A DNA stretch of 64,000 nucleotides, taken from Caproicibacterium amylolyticum (GTDB lineage Bacteria > Bacillota > Clostridia > Oscillospirales > Acutalibacteraceae). The notes beneath the pieces were generated by a model that did not search any database, was not told the origin of the DNA, and saw only the letters and a list, made by a program, of their open reading frames with translations. The position numbers and the translations under genes were made by a program. Position 1 is the stretch's first letter; each line of letters starts with the position of its first letter. Below, in pieces: positions 17,857 through 27,099 of the stretch. The stretch is taken from assembly GCF_014467055.1 (NCBI RefSeq), contig NZ_CP060696.1, positions 2,294,001 to 2,358,000 of the forward strand. The letters are read 5' to 3'.

Positions 17857-18879
17857 TCAGCGCTTGCCGATTTCCGTATCGGCATCTGTTGTTACACTGT
17901 TCTCTTTAATATAGGAAACAACATCATCCACAGTGGTGAACGCCATGGCCACATAGGTATCCGCCGCGCCATAATAAATAGCAATGCGGCCGGTGTCGGC
18001 GTCGCACAGAGTTGCGCAGGGGAACGTTACGTTCGGCACAAAGCCGCGTTCCTCGTACCATTCCTCCGGCGTGAGCAGGAAGTTTTCGCAGCGGTACTTC
18101 ACACGGGAAGGTTCGTCGCGGTCGAGAATTGCGCCGCCGATGCTGTACACATAGCCGTTGCAGGTACCGGCAACACCGTGGTAGAACAGTAGCCAGCCCT
18201 CGCTGGTTTCAATCGGGGCAGCGCCGCCGCCGATTTTCAGGCCTTCCCACCACTCGGTTCCTCGGCCCATCACATGGCGGTGGCATCCCCAATATTTCAT
18301 ATCCGGGCTTTCGCTCACAAAAATATCGCCAAACGGAGTGTGGCCGCTGTCACTTGGGCGGGAAAGCATCATGAAGTTGCCGTTCACCTTGCGCGGAAAA
18401 AGCACCGCGTTGCGGTTAAAGGGCAGAAACGGATTTTCGATTCTTGTAAAGGTCTTGAAGTCCTTCGTTTTCGCCATGCCGATTGCCGCGCCGTAAAAGT
18501 CCTGACACCAGATTGCATAGTAAGTATCCTCCACTTTTACAAAGCGCGGGTCATAGGCGTACTGCGGCATAAAAGGCTTGCCGTCTTCGTCAACAAATTG
18601 GATTTTGTCCGGATTAATATCCCAGTCAATACCGTTTTTGCTGCGTCCGAAATAGATAAACGGAACACCGTTTACCTGCTCGCCGCGGAACACACCAACA
18701 TAGGCTCCATCCACCGGAACCACCGCGCTGTTGAAAATGCGGGCAACACCCGGCACCGGATTACGCTTGATAACCGGATTTTCTGTATAACGCCACAGAG
18801 GGGCGTTCTTTACATTGGCGGGTCTCTCCTGCCAGGGCATATTGGGCAGGCTTTCGCCGTAAAGTTTTACTTTGCTCAT
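17857..18879 (-). CDS. Beta-1,4-mannooligosaccharide phosphorylase, GH130_2
   Basis: Removes mannose units from manno-oligosaccharides by phosphorolysis, giving mannose-1-phosphate. It has 340 residues. Family features are NPVIKRNPVPGVARIFNSA near the N-terminus, the proton donor region YAYDPRFVK (Asp110), and FNRNAVLFPRK. Length and start (LYGESLPNMPWQERP) fit subfamily 2 rather than subfamily 1. It follows the importer genes by 24 bases and precedes the epimerase by 32, each with its own GGAGG site. Confidence 0.9.
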   Translation of the reverse strand: MSKVKLYGESLPNMPWQERPANVKNAPLWRYTENPVIKRNPVPGVARIFNSAVVPVDGAYVGVFRGEQVNGVPFIYFGRSKNGIDWDINPDKIQFVDEDGKPFMPQYAYDPRFVKVEDTYYAIWCQDFYGAAIGMAKTKDFKTFTRIENPFLPFNRNAVLFPRKVNGNFMMLSRPSDSGHTPFGDIFVSESPDMKYWGCHRHVMGRGTEWWEGLKIGGGAAPIETSEGWLLFYHGVAGTCNGYVYSIGGAILDRDEPSRVKYRCENFLLTPEEWYEERGFVPNVTFPCATLCDADTGRIAIYYGAADTYVAMAFTTVDDVVSYIKENSVTTDADTEIGKR

Positions 18880-18903
18880 GTTTTATCCTCCAAAATTAAG
18901 TTA

Positions 18904-19797
18904 TCAGCCCTTTACGGAGCCGGATGCGAGGCCGCGGTAAATCTGCTTCTGGCAGACTATAAATACGATAAGGACCGGAATGATGGTGATGATAACACCG
19001 GCGCAAATGTAGTTGTACTGGCTGCCCAAAGGCCCCTGAAAAGTATACAGGCAGGTGGAAACGACCTGATATATAGATTTATCCTGCAGGTAAAGGTTTG
19101 CCATGTAATATTCATTGTAGGTACTGACACCTTTAAGAATCATGACTGTAACAATAGCCGGCTTCAACAGTGGCAGCAGAATTTTAAAGTATACGCCAAA
19201 GTATGTACATCCGTCCAAAATAGCGGATTCATCCAGCGAAACAGAAAGATTCTCGAAAAATTGCAGGAAGATATAAATAGAGATTACATCCGTACCCATT
19301 AGCAGGATCATATAGCCCGGTATACTGTTAATTAGATTTAATTTGTACATAATTTGATAAGTTGTTACCTGCATAGCAATGCCGGGAACCATACTGGCAA
19401 ATAGAAATAAATTGCGAATTAAGCCATTGCCATGAAATTTAAAGCGATTCAGCACAAATGCAAGCATTGAACTTATAAGGATAGAGCAAAGAAGCACAAC
19501 CAACAGAATAATGATGGAATTGATAAAAGCCATACCCATGTTTGCCTTATCCCATGCGTATTTGAAATTCTCCAAATACGCCCAACTGCTTGGCGGTGTC
19601 ATTACATTGGTATTCTGGTACTCTTGCGGTGTTTTAAAAGCGGTAATTACGCAGGAAGCAATCGGCACTAGTGCCCAGAATGCCGCGAAAGCGAGGATAA
19701 TATATTCTAAAACCTTTATAATGACTTTTTTTACACGGCCGGGACGATTTACTTTTGCAGCAGTTGCTGTAGCTGCGGTATTTTGCATTGCAGACAT
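18904..19797 (-). CDS. ABC sugar importer permease (MalG type)
   Basis: Inner membrane half of a CUT1 carbohydrate importer, 297 residues with six predicted membrane helices. The EAA loop that contacts the ATPase is at LDESAILDGCTYFGVYFKIL. GGGGGTGAG precedes the ATG. With the permease and binding protein just upstream it forms the importer for manno-oligosaccharides, inferred from the operon. No ATPase gene is present here, so a shared MsmK-type ATPase elsewhere is likely. Confidence 0.92.
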   Translation of the reverse strand: MSAMQNTAATATAAKVNRPGRVKKVIIKVLEYIILAFAAFWALVPIASCVITAFKTPQEYQNTNVMTPPSSWAYLENFKYAWDKANMGMAFINSIIILLVVLLCSILISSMLAFVLNRFKFHGNGLIRNLFLFASMVPGIAMQVTTYQIMYKLNLINSIPGYMILLMGTDVISIYIFLQFFENLSVSLDESAILDGCTYFGVYFKILLPLLKPAIVTVMILKGVSTYNEYYMANLYLQDKSIYQVVSTCLYTFQGPLGSQYNYICAGVIITIIPVLIVFIVCQKQIYRGLASGSVKG

Positions 19798-19814
19798 ATT
19801 TTCTCACCCCCAGT

Positions 19815-20792
19815 TCACTGTACAGCGTGACTGCGTTTTTTTGCAGCACGGCGTTCACGGAATGTTCGGCCTGTCTCATCCTCATCCAGCAGGAAGCGCG
19901 AGGCAAGCTTCTGAATCACGGTAACAATAATGATCATGCCCATCAACACAACCGCCATTGCAGACGCAAGGCCAACCTTCTGGTTCGTGTGCGCAATGCG
20001 GTCCATAATTACAAAGTATGTACCAGTACCAAATGCACCGTTTGTAATAACATAAGGCGGCTCAAAGGCACTTAAAGAACCACTGATAGAAAGAATTAAG
20101 TTCAAAACAATCATCGTTTTAATGCCGGGCATTGTAACTGCCCAGAACTTCTGCCATGCGTTTGCACCGTCTATTTCAGCAGCCTCATAAATTTCACTGT
20201 CTACTGACATCATGGCACCAATAAACAAAACCATGTTTTGCCCCAAGTATCGCCATACAGAGGTTCCTGCCAAGGCAATGTTATTAACACTGGTGTCCTT
20301 CAGCCAATAAGGCAGATTGTTTAGATTAAACCCGATTGTTGTCAGCAAAGTGTCGAATACATAACCGTGTGTAAAAAAGAATTTAAAAATGAAACCAACT
20401 GCAATACCGCAAACCAGATACGGGAAGAAAATTGCGCCCTTAAAAAATCCGGTACCTTTCAATTTTGAAGTTAAGATTGTTGCAAGAAACAGTGCCAAAG
20501 CCATCTGAATAACCGCACCCGCCATATAGAAAAAGCTGAGCTTCAGTGCGCCAAAAATATCATCACGTGAAAAAACATCTATATAATTCTGCAGCCCAAT
20601 AAATCTTTGCCTTCCAATATATTTCATATTAAAAAAGCTAAATTGTACCATTTTAATAAATGGAAGAACAGTAAACACCACCAGCAGCGTCAACGGTACA
20701 ACCATAAACACTACTGTTACTAAGTGCTGTTGTCCGCGAATGCTCCGCAGACTGTGCGCCAAAGAAGACGACTTGTGCTTTGTATTACCCAT
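19815..20792 (-). CDS. ABC sugar importer permease (MalF type)
   Basis: Second permease of the CUT1 importer, 325 residues with six membrane segments and the EAA motif YEAAEIDGANAWQKFWAVTM. The start at 20792 (MGNTKHKSS) follows GGGGGATTAAC; an in-frame extension to 20849 has no ribosome site and is rejected. It is 17 bases from the MalG-type gene and 78 from the binding protein, all in one operon. Confidence 0.92.
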   Translation of the reverse strand: MGNTKHKSSSLAHSLRSIRGQQHLVTVVFMVVPLTLLVVFTVLPFIKMVQFSFFNMKYIGRQRFIGLQNYIDVFSRDDIFGALKLSFFYMAGAVIQMALALFLATILTSKLKGTGFFKGAIFFPYLVCGIAVGFIFKFFFTHGYVFDTLLTTIGFNLNNLPYWLKDTSVNNIALAGTSVWRYLGQNMVLFIGAMMSVDSEIYEAAEIDGANAWQKFWAVTMPGIKTMIVLNLILSISGSLSAFEPPYVITNGAFGTGTYFVIMDRIAHTNQKVGLASAMAVVLMGMIIIVTVIQKLASRFLLDEDETGRTFRERRAAKKRSHAVQ

Positions 20793-20870
20793 TGTTAATC
20801 CCCCTTGTAAACAAATAGCGGTCGACGCACCGCGCCGGCCGCCTGGCAAACACTTATCTAAATTAAACCC

Positions 20871-22298
20871 TCAGCCAACAGTGATGTTGTCTTTCTTCTG
20901 TGCATCGGCCCACTTTTGGTTCCACTCGCTTACAATTTCGTCCATTGTTTTTGTTCCATTCAGAGCAGCTTCAACAATGTCCTGCACATGCTTATTATCA
21001 CTGTTCAAGCTCAGTTCGGAATCATTGTTTACATTTGTAAACACATCTTCTTCACCCTTCTTTGCCGGGGTGTCTTCAATCATTTGAATATTTTTGAAAC
21101 CTTCCAAAGTTTTTGGCAGTTCTGCTCCCTTAACGATTGGTACGCCGCCCTCATTATAAGCAAAATTAGACTTTTCCGTCAGCCATTTGATATAAAGTTT
21201 GGCAGCCAGTTTGTTGTCATCAGAGCTATTTTTGTTGATGCCGTAGCAATAATCCGAGCCCATAGTCGCATACTGCTTACCGTTTACAGTAATCGGGAAA
21301 GGCATGTAGCCAATATCATCTGCATTTTTGCCGGCCTGCTGCATTTGTGTTACTGCCCAGGAGCCCAAAACCATGGTAGCAATATCGCCGTTGTTGATTT
21401 TTGTTTTGCTGCTTTCCCAGTCGGTAGTGGTCGGGTCGGCTTCTGTTAATTTACGCTTTACTGCCTCGTACAAAGTATTGTATACTGCATACGGACCGGT
21501 ACCCTCTGAGAAAGAAGCCTTTGCAAACGGATCTTTCATTTTTGCCAGCTTCAGATTCATAAAATCAGGGTTGCCGGTTGCACAGCCGCCGATATATGCA
21601 TCCCATGCCCCCATCGTCCACTTGGCAGCGAAATTTGTGTACAGCGGAATTATCTTACCACCTGTTTTGTCTTTAATTGTCTGCAAATCCTTTAAGAACT
21701 CTTCAGGTGTCTTCGGCAAGTCGGAAAGGCCGGCATTTTTAAAAACTTTTTTGTTGTAAACAATCCCCTGCACATTGCCAGTGGAACTCATCCCGTAGCA
21801 AGTACCATCATAAGCTTTATTGGTTACAAAGTTATAGGTTTTAGAAAGCGTATCCACCTCACCAAGCGGTTCAAAATGATCCGCTAACTCTGTGTTGGGA
21901 ATGCTGGCTGGTATCATGCAAACATCGCCCCAGTTGTCCGTTGACATACGCGTTGTAACATCATCCGCATAGTTTGTAACACTTTCGTACTTAATAGTGA
22001 CATTCGGGTACATTTTCTGAAATTCAGTTATGTACTTTTTGAAAGTAGTATTAACAATATCCGTACGGTGTGTTAAAATTTTCAGGTCTGCCTTGATATC
22101 CGTGTGGTCAGTGCCCACTTTCAAAGAATTGAAATCTGTGGCATTGCTTTTTGCTGCTGTACTTCCAGTGCTAGCCGTACTTCCTGCAGTAGTGGAACCG
22201 GCAGAATTGCTGGAACTGCTTGACCCTGTGCAGGCTGTTGCGGACAGCGCCAATGCTCCAGCCAAGAGAACACTGCATAACTTCTTAACATTTTTCAT
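20871..22298 (-). CDS. ABC sugar-binding lipoprotein, extracellular solute-binding family 1
   Basis: Surface lipoprotein that captures the sugar for the importer. The 475 residues start with a lipoprotein signal ending ALSATAC (lipid-modified Cys23), then a Ser-rich spacer and the two-lobed binding fold (TRMSTDNWGDVCMIPASI, YNKKVFKNAGLSDLPKTPEE). The start at 22298 follows GGGAGGTAGCG. First gene of the mannan operon, so it will be the most highly expressed. Specificity for manno-oligosaccharides is inferred from the GH130 and epimerase genes behind it. Confidence 0.92.
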   Translation of the reverse strand: MKNVKKLCSVLLAGALALSATACTGSSSSSNSAGSTTAGSTASTGSTAAKSNATDFNSLKVGTDHTDIKADLKILTHRTDIVNTTFKKYITEFQKMYPNVTIKYESVTNYADDVTTRMSTDNWGDVCMIPASIPNTELADHFEPLGEVDTLSKTYNFVTNKAYDGTCYGMSSTGNVQGIVYNKKVFKNAGLSDLPKTPEEFLKDLQTIKDKTGGKIIPLYTNFAAKWTMGAWDAYIGGCATGNPDFMNLKLAKMKDPFAKASFSEGTGPYAVYNTLYEAVKRKLTEADPTTTDWESSKTKINNGDIATMVLGSWAVTQMQQAGKNADDIGYMPFPITVNGKQYATMGSDYCYGINKNSSDDNKLAAKLYIKWLTEKSNFAYNEGGVPIVKGAELPKTLEGFKNIQMIEDTPAKKGEEDVFTNVNNDSELSLNSDNKHVQDIVEAALNGTKTMDEIVSEWNQKWADAQKKDNITVG

Positions 22299-22340
22299 TT
22301 CGCTACCTCCCAAATTTAAGTTAATTTTCGTTTGATTAAC

Positions 22341-22515
22341 TTAGCTAAATAGTATATCATTTAGTCTGCGAAGTCATTACATTATGTTGGCTTAAATAAA
22401 ATAATGTTGGTTCTTTTATGAATTTGTAACGATTTATTTTAATTATTGCCTTATTTACTGGCGAAATCATTAATATTCAAATTACATATATTAAGTAAAA
22501 ATAAAATTTACTTAT
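22341..22515. promoter_or_regulatory. Divergent control region of the mannan operon and the AraC-type gene
   Basis: Two motif types lie in this AT-rich gap of 380 bases (22299-22678). The palindrome TTAGCTAA is at 22341-22348, 43 bases before the binding-protein ATG. The inverted pair TAAGTAAA (22492-22499) and TTTACTTA (22508-22515) is more distal. Both recur before lacI and the phosphohexomutase gene. Binding by the LacI- or AraC-type protein is inferred. No gene is seen in the gap. Confidence 0.45.
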
Positions 22516-22678
22516 TAAAAATATTCCGGTATACATATTTTAATTCAAACAAAATTCATTCTATTCACCTAATTTTAACTAAAATTTTCTATTTTTCTTA
22601 TTAGAATTATAAAGTCAAATCATTCAGTTATCATAAACACAAATAAAATACCTAATAAACAAAGGAACCTCAGACAGT

Positions 22679-23491
22679 ATGAGCATAAACACCTTAACTT
22701 ATGACAAGTCAATATTCCACTTTCTCAGCGGCATGCAGGGCAGCGTTCCCAACCGAATGCTGCTTTCCTGCCCCTTTCGGGATGCTTTTATGGTGTACTG
22801 CACACAGGAAAGCTGCCGTATGGAGGAAAGCAGCTGCATCTGGCAGCTGCCCGCCCAAAGCCTGATTCTGGTGCGTGCCGGCCAGACACCTGCTGTGGCG
22901 CCCGCGGCAACCAAAACACTGCATTTTTCCAGTTTTCTTGCTGAGGGAAAGCTTCCATTCTGCACAGACAGTGAACCGGCCGTGTTTGTACCCATCCCGG
23001 GTTCTGACCTGTTCGATTTCTGTACAGAACTGGCAGCGCAGCCGCCCTCTGCCGAAACCGATCGGCAGCTCACCGCGCTTTCAGAACGAATACAGGTGGA
23101 AACGCAGGCACTTGCCGCAAAGGGAACCCTGCCGCCGGCTTCTATCCGCACACTGAAACAGATTTTAGACACCCGCTATACGGAAAAACTGACACTGGAT
23201 TCACTTTCCAAAGAACTGCACTGGAACAAATATAAGCTGGACAAAGACTTTAAACGATACTACGGCAGTTCACCCTTTGAATATCTGCTGAATGTGCGGG
23301 TAGAAGAAGCCTGCACCTTGCTGCGAAGCACCAGCCGCAGTGTTTTGGACATTGGCTTTGCCGTTGGAATTGAAAATACCTCTTACTTCATCCGATTGTT
23401 CAAAAAGCGAACCGGCATGTCCCCGCTCGCCTTCCGCACCCATTTTTCTAAAGTTCCTGAAAGCCGCGCAAAAAAAGACACAGAAGCATGA
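22679..23491 (+). CDS. AraC-family transcriptional regulator
   Basis: A 270-residue regulator transcribed away from the mannan importer. The C-terminal 100 residues hold the two helix-turn-helix motifs (LTLDSLSKELHWNKYKLDKD and VLDIGFAVGIENTSYFIRLF, then KKRTGMSPLAFR). The N-terminal 160 residues look like a cupin-type sugar-sensing domain but are weakly conserved. Position suggests activation of the divergent mannan operon. The ribosome site AAAGGAA is rather far (12 bases) from the ATG. The effector sugar is unknown. Confidence 0.88.
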   Translation: MSINTLTYDKSIFHFLSGMQGSVPNRMLLSCPFRDAFMVYCTQESCRMEESSCIWQLPAQSLILVRAGQTPAVAPAATKTLHFSSFLAEGKLPFCTDSEPAVFVPIPGSDLFDFCTELAAQPPSAETDRQLTALSERIQVETQALAAKGTLPPASIRTLKQILDTRYTEKLTLDSLSKELHWNKYKLDKDFKRYYGSSPFEYLLNVRVEEACTLLRSTSRSVLDIGFAVGIENTSYFIRLFKKRTGMSPLAFRTHFSKVPESRAKKDTEA

Positions 23492-23516
23492 ATGAAATGC
23501 TTCTGTGTCTTTTTTG
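23477..23516. terminator. Bidirectional terminator between AraC-type and lacI-type genes
   Basis: ACACAGAAGCAT and ATGCTTCTGTGT pair around a short loop, with a run of T on the plus strand and A-rich sequence on the other side. The AraC-type stop codon lies in the loop region. Confidence 0.88.
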
Positions 23517-23524
23517 TTTCCGGT

Positions 23525-24544
23525 TCAGATGCTGCGGTTTTTCACACTGCTGCGAACTACTAAATGTCCGCTGATGATCTTCATACCGGCCGTTGTATGC
23601 TTGTGATGAATCTGATGCAGCAGCGCATCCACGCATGCACGCGCCATACCTGCCATATCCACCGCATAGGTGGTAATGTCCGGTGCGGAAATATAAGGCA
23701 CGCTGTAATTATCAAAACCAGCAATCGAAATGTCCTCCGGCACACTCAGTCCGCGCTCTTTTAACTGATCGATCAGCTTGTAAGCCGTAATATCACAGTT
23801 GCAGACATAAGCAGTAGGAAATTTTTCAGGCAGTGAAAAACGAATATCGCCATGTTCATCCCGGTCTGGCAGCACCATTTCCGGTGTTACCGCAATACCG
23901 TGCTCTGTCATAGCCCGGCAGTAGCCAAAGTAGCGGTCACTGATGCTGCTGGTGGCATTGATGGTGCCCACAAAATGAATGTCACGGTGCCCCATTGACA
24001 AAACATAATTCGTAACGGCATACATGCCGTAGTAACCGTCTGAAATGACAGAGCAGCCGGTACCGCAGCTGTCGTAGGCATCCAGAAACACAGTGGGAAC
24101 CAACATTTTTTCCTGCAGCATTCTGCGGTAGTCATCGCTGATCTGCCCAATGACAACTAAACCGTCAATTTTGTTGTCCTGCAGCACGCGCGGCAGGACA
24201 AGCCCCTGCTCGGTTTCCTCCTGCAGCAGTTCCAAAATGCCGTAGTAATCACTGCCAAGCAGGCGGCTCACTACTTTTTCGTACAATTCCCAATAAAATG
24301 AATTGCTGCCGGCATCCACAAAACGTGCTGCCACCAAAATCCCGATGTTTCCGGTGCCGCCCTGCCGGGACTTGTGAGTGGAAGATGTCTGCTGGTAACC
24401 CATCTGCTGGGCTGTTTCTTTAATTTTCGCACGAATTTCGTCACTGACACCGTCTTTATCTGCCAGTGCCTTTGAAACCGTAACCGTACTGACACCGATC
24501 TTTTGAGCAATGTCCGCCATGCGCACTGCCTTCGGCATGTTCAT
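23525..24544 (-). CDS. LacI-family transcriptional repressor
   Basis: A 339-residue repressor. The LacI helix-turn-helix and hinge are at about 7-60 (MADIAQKIGVSTVTVSKALA), followed by the periplasmic-binding-protein-like effector domain (DISIAGFDNYSVPYISAPDI). It sits between the mannan importer operon and the GH36 gene. TTAGCTAA motifs lie 44 and 115 bases upstream of its own start, and related motifs precede the neighbouring operons. It is therefore the best candidate for the local repressor; the inducer, perhaps a manno- or galactosyl-oligosaccharide, is unknown. Confidence 0.92.
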   Translation of the reverse strand: MNMPKAVRMADIAQKIGVSTVTVSKALADKDGVSDEIRAKIKETAQQMGYQQTSSTHKSRQGGTGNIGILVAARFVDAGSNSFYWELYEKVVSRLLGSDYYGILELLQEETEQGLVLPRVLQDNKIDGLVVIGQISDDYRRMLQEKMLVPTVFLDAYDSCGTGCSVISDGYYGMYAVTNYVLSMGHRDIHFVGTINATSSISDRYFGYCRAMTEHGIAVTPEMVLPDRDEHGDIRFSLPEKFPTAYVCNCDITAYKLIDQLKERGLSVPEDISIAGFDNYSVPYISAPDITTYAVDMAGMARACVDALLHQIHHKHTTAGMKIISGHLVVRSSVKNRSI

Positions 24545-24564
24545 CTCTCCTCGCCTGCGTCAGA

Positions 24565-24666
24565 AAAACGTTTTCGCTGCCGCTTGATTAGCTAATTAAT
24601 TTACTTTTACTTAATATTCTTATTCTACAAAAGCACAAGTAAATTGTCAATTCTTTTTTTAGCTAA
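24565..24666. promoter_or_regulatory. Operator cluster upstream of the lacI-type gene
   Basis: The stretch holds AAAACGTTTT (24565-24574, near a CcpA/LacI palindrome), TTAGCTAA at 24588-24595 and again at 24659-24666, and an inverted pair AATTTACTT (24598-24606) with AAGTAAATT (24637-24645). The dense repetition and the position before a LacI-type gene suggest autoregulation. Individual functions are not resolvable from sequence. Confidence 0.5.
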
Positions 24667-24707
24667 ATCCGTGCATTTTGAGTATAGAAGGTTTATAACA
24701 CAGCACA

Positions 24708-26891
24708 TCACTTGATTTTTTCAAACACCATGCGCTCGCTGGCAAAGTCCACCGTGTCCAAATGCAGACAGACGCCATGTCCCATTAGCACCGAACCGGT
24801 TACTGTCCGGCCAGTCTTTACGCAGCGGTACTCTGCCTGTGCATCCAGCCCCTGCAGCCGCAGCCAGTACGGTCCGTTCTTTGCATGATATAATCTGCGG
24901 CAGCAGGTAGCAACAACTCGGTCGCCATCCGCGGAAATCTGCTGAAATGCGGCCATATCTTCCGGTGCCGGCAAACGGTAAAAACTGCTGTTAAACAGAC
25001 CGCTGCGTTCATTTTTATACGCCTCAATCTGCTTCTTTACCGTTTGCGCTTCTTCCTCACCAAACTTCGTCATGTCCAACTCATAGCCAAAGCCGCCGCC
25101 AAGTACCGCAACATTCCAACGTGTGGAAATCGGCGTACTGCGGCCGACCTGATGGTTCGGTACTGCAGAAACGTGACAGCTCATCATCGATGGCGGATAA
25201 ACCAGGGAAGCACCGCCCTGAATATCCAAACGCTGAACTGCGTCACTGTCATCACTGGTCCAGGTCTGCGGCATATAGTACAGCATGCCCGCATCAAAAC
25301 GGCCGCCGCCGCTGGCACAGCTTTCAAACAAAATCTTCGGGAAGCGGGAAGTCAGCGTTTCCAAAATATGATATAAACCAAGCATATAGCGGTGCGCAAG
25401 TGCACCCGCGCTGGCGGTACGGTCTGCAAAAGAACCGATTTCCGTCATGTTGCGGTTCATGTCCCACTTCACATAGGCAATCGGCGCGCAGGAGAACAGC
25501 TTTGTCATCGCGTCAATGACATACTCCTGCACCTCTTTTCTGGAGAGGTCCAGAATCAGCTGTGTACGCGCAAGCGTTGCCGGACGGCCCGGCCGGCAGA
25601 GTGCCCAATCCGGATGGGCACGATACAGGTCGCTGTCCGGAGAAACCATTTCCGGTTCTACCCAAATGCCAAAATCCATGCCGAGCTGATTGACATCCCT
25701 CACCAGTTCTGGCAGCGCACAGCCCAGTTTTTCCTCCCACGGGGCCCAGTCGCCAAGGGATGTGGTGTCATCCGAACGATGGCCAAACCAGCCGTCATCA
25801 ATGACAAACAGTTCAATACCCTCTTTGGCAGCGGCTTCTGCAAGATTCAGCAGCTTTTCACGGTTAAAGTCAAAGTAAACACCTTCCCACGTATTCAGCA
25901 GCACCGGACGCGGACGGTCACGCCAGTAGCCGCGGCTGACACGGCTGCGGTACAGTTTGTGGTACGTGCGGGACATTTCCCCCAGTCCGCAGTTGGAGTA
26001 CACCAGCACCGCTTCCGGTGTTTCAAAAGACTCGCCGGCGGCAAGCGGCCAGCGAAATGCGCGGTCGGAAAGGCCAACATTCAGACGCAGGCGGTCGCCG
26101 GCGTCAACATCGGTTTCCATACAGAAATTGCCGCTGTACACCAAACTGCAGCCATAGGCTTCCCCTGCAGTTTCCGTACAGTCCGGTGTAACAATCGCCG
26201 TAAAAGGATTGTGCTGACTGCCGGAAGCGCCGCGGAAACTGCCGATGCGCTGCTCGCAGTGTCCCACCGGCAGGCGTTCCAGGGTAAATTCGCGCGCCCA
26301 GCTGCCGTGCAGATGTACCATTTCCATACGATTATCGGGTAAATCAAGGCTCGCGCTCATCACTCGTGTCAGTGTGACCTGTTGGTTGCCGGTATTGCGC
26401 AGAACCGCTCTGCGAACCAATGCGTCACTGTCCGCAAACACAGTATAGTATAAATCCGCCTCCAACCCTTTAGCGTCCGCAAGGGTCAGCACCAGTGTAA
26501 AAGCTTCTTCTTCTTTTTCGATATAGACATGGGGCAGCCCCTGCAGCGCCGGTTTCCCTGTAATAATCTTGTAGGACTTGTAGCGAAAATCCACAAGATT
26601 GTCACCGTCTGCCCACTGTACGCTTACTGCGGCGGGACGCAGATCTGCCATACCGGAGCCGGAAAACTCCAGCGGTACATGGTCCAGCAGCGTCTGTCCG
26701 GGCTGTGCCGGAAACCAAGGGGAGTTTTCCGCACTGCACAGTGTTTCCAAGTCATTTCTATGAAGACGGGCACCATAATAAAAATGCACTGCCAAACCCT
26801 GTTCCGAAATACCAAACGCATAGCTGCTGTTCGGCGTATTCAGCTGAAAGGCCTGCGGATACAATTTTGTTGTTCTAAAATGAATCGCCAT
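24708..26891 (-). CDS. Alpha-galactosidase, glycoside hydrolase family 36
   Basis: Removes alpha-1,6-galactose side groups from galactomannan or raffinose-type oligosaccharides in the cytoplasm (no signal peptide). The 727-residue length fits tetrameric GH36 group I enzymes. The nucleophile is Asp477 in KWDMNR and the acid/base Asp547 in WTSDDSD. FVIDDGWFGHRSDD and ESCASGGGRFD are further GH36 signatures. GGGAGGTAG precedes the ATG. It lies next to lacI and divergently from the phosphohexomutase gene, with a TTAACTAA motif 20 bases upstream, consistent with the mannan regulon. Confidence 0.94.
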   Translation of the reverse strand: MAIHFRTTKLYPQAFQLNTPNSSYAFGISEQGLAVHFYYGARLHRNDLETLCSAENSPWFPAQPGQTLLDHVPLEFSGSGMADLRPAAVSVQWADGDNLVDFRYKSYKIITGKPALQGLPHVYIEKEEEAFTLVLTLADAKGLEADLYYTVFADSDALVRRAVLRNTGNQQVTLTRVMSASLDLPDNRMEMVHLHGSWAREFTLERLPVGHCEQRIGSFRGASGSQHNPFTAIVTPDCTETAGEAYGCSLVYSGNFCMETDVDAGDRLRLNVGLSDRAFRWPLAAGESFETPEAVLVYSNCGLGEMSRTYHKLYRSRVSRGYWRDRPRPVLLNTWEGVYFDFNREKLLNLAEAAAKEGIELFVIDDGWFGHRSDDTTSLGDWAPWEEKLGCALPELVRDVNQLGMDFGIWVEPEMVSPDSDLYRAHPDWALCRPGRPATLARTQLILDLSRKEVQEYVIDAMTKLFSCAPIAYVKWDMNRNMTEIGSFADRTASAGALAHRYMLGLYHILETLTSRFPKILFESCASGGGRFDAGMLYYMPQTWTSDDSDAVQRLDIQGGASLVYPPSMMSCHVSAVPNHQVGRSTPISTRWNVAVLGGGFGYELDMTKFGEEEAQTVKKQIEAYKNERSGLFNSSFYRLPAPEDMAAFQQISADGDRVVATCCRRLYHAKNGPYWLRLQGLDAQAEYRCVKTGRTVTGSVLMGHGVCLHLDTVDFASERMVFEKIK

Positions 26892-26911
26892 AAAGACTAC
26901 CTCCCAAAAAA

Positions 26912-26919
26912 TTAACTAA
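26912..26919. promoter_or_regulatory. Operator-like motif before the GH36 gene
   Basis: TTAACTAA, one base from the TTAGCTAA seen before lacI and the importer, lies 20 bases upstream of the GH36 ATG. It may be a weaker site of the same repressor. Confidence 0.3.
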
Positions 26920-27029
26920 TTCGTCTTTTATTAAAGCAATTCTTGATCTGTTTGTCCAGAATTATTTTTGAGATAACGTTTTTTTATCCTAAAAGCCAAC
27001 ATAGTACATTTATTATCAACATTGTTAGG

Positions 27030-27078
27030 TTGACACATTTACTTAATCAATGTACGATTATTTAAGTAAATTAATTAA
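27030..27078 (+). promoter_or_regulatory. Promoter and overlapping operator of the hexose-phosphate operon
   Basis: TTGACA (27030-27035), a 17-base spacer and TACGAT (27053-27058). A perfect inverted repeat, ATTTACTTAA (27037-27046) and TTAAGTAAAT (27062-27071), spans the spacer and the start region, and TTAATTAA follows at 27071-27078. A repressor bound here would block RNA polymerase. The half-site is shared with the control regions near 22.5 and 24.6 kb. Confidence 0.6.
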
Positions 27079-27099
27079 TTTTAGTATGGAGGGATCGCT

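Noticed and set aside
22299-22678. Possible riboswitch in the leader of the mannan operon
   Set aside because: The gap is AT-rich with short operator-like palindromes only; no conserved riboswitch core was recognised.
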